This document shows positions 63,817 to 64,000 of a stretch of DNA of 64,000 bases, in pieces (positions within the stretch are counted from its first letter, which is position 1; each line of letters starts with the position of its first letter). The position numbers and the translations under genes are program-made. This DNA is from Bog-793 sp963761425 (lineage in GTDB: Bacteria > Actinomycetota > Acidimicrobiia > Acidimicrobiales > Bog-793): contig CAVXGQ010000005.1 of the NCBI GenBank assembly GCA_963761425.1, positions 1 to 64,000 on the forward strand, in the 5' to 3' direction. Below the pieces are notes generated by a model. That model was not told where the DNA came from and searched no databases. It saw nothing but the letters and a program-made list of their open reading frames with translations.

Positions 63817-64000
63817 CGCAACCACCGCGCGGTCTTGCGCTGAACGATCACGTACATGGTCCCGGCGATGGCGACGATGACGATCATGCCCAGACCGAGG
63901 GCGTCACCGAGGTTCGCTTGGTTCGAGACGACGTTGCCGGCGAGCAACGCCCCGATCTCGATCGGCACGAGAGGAATCGACCCCGTGGTCAGCACGTCTG
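63813..64000 (-). CDS. ABC transporter permease (PotB-like), C-terminal part
   Basis: Cut by the window edge. The last 61 codons read LVPIEIGALLAGNVVSN and GDALGLGMIVIVAIAGTMYVI then a basic tail, the final helix of a PotB/PhnU-type permease. The gene continues beyond 64000; a binding-protein gene is expected further upstream. Confidence 0.75.
   Translation of the reverse strand, partial: DVLTTGSIPLVPIEIGALLAGNVVSNQANLGDALGLGMIVIVAIAGTMYVIVQRKTARWLR

Overview
High-GC actinobacterial chromosome segment. Actinobacterial markers are a fused E2/E1 2-oxoglutarate dehydrogenase (kgd), a mycothiol S-conjugate amidase (mca), the pspA-pspAA-htpX-pspAB stress operon, and two tiny actinobacterial ribosomal proteins (bS22, and an unusually short bL37 of 27 aa). 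Many genes start with GTG directly downstream of a TANNNT box, which points to widespread leaderless transcription. An acid-type G1 glutamic peptidase and the general gene content would suit a deep lineage such as Acidimicrobiia, but that placement is inference.

Layout. 1-10 kb is accessory: a CUT2-type sugar ABC operon with a frameshifted permease; a gene-poor stretch holding a large inverted repeat and IS110/IS3 wreckage; deoC with a sugar permease on the other strand; an integrase fragment; and a dead IS630-family element that splits a 70-codon ORF, which is restored exactly if the element and one TA are removed. 10-34 kb is housekeeping: kgd, a NYN ribonuclease, fabZ, xth, the psp operon, mca, an SCP2 protein, an MgtE-N/CBS protein, a TAP-like hydrolase, an M-box riboswitch followed by an NRAMP-family transporter with non-canonical metal-site motifs, a glycosyltransferase/methyltransferase/cyclase-like cluster, a GDT1-type exchanger, pepN and a PfkB kinase.

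34-42 kb is a nucleoside-salvage locus resembling the mycobacterial cdd-deoA-add / pmmB-deoD region: an orphan BMP-family nucleoside-binding protein, cdd, a decayed deoA remnant, add, pmmB and punA, then a GDPD. With deoC at 6 kb it can feed nucleoside sugars into central metabolism. 42-49 kb carries bL37, a frameshifted ychF, a DUF192 gene, and a tightly packed rsmI, metG, tatD, rsmA, ispE run, then bS22.

49-64 kb holds a 1509-aa secreted G1 peptidase whose gene contains ten nearly or fully identical 270-bp repeats, tRNA-Gln(TTG), an IS481-like fragment, a padR-ABC-FtsX operon (FtsX frameshifted at its N terminus) with a candidate operator, and a translationally coupled operon of two ABC permeases, a PotA-like ATPase, glpD and a metallophosphoesterase that runs off the right edge. 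Three conserved genes (sugar permease, ychF, FtsX) each carry one frameshift in a G- or GC-rich run, so indel sequencing error must be weighed against true decay.
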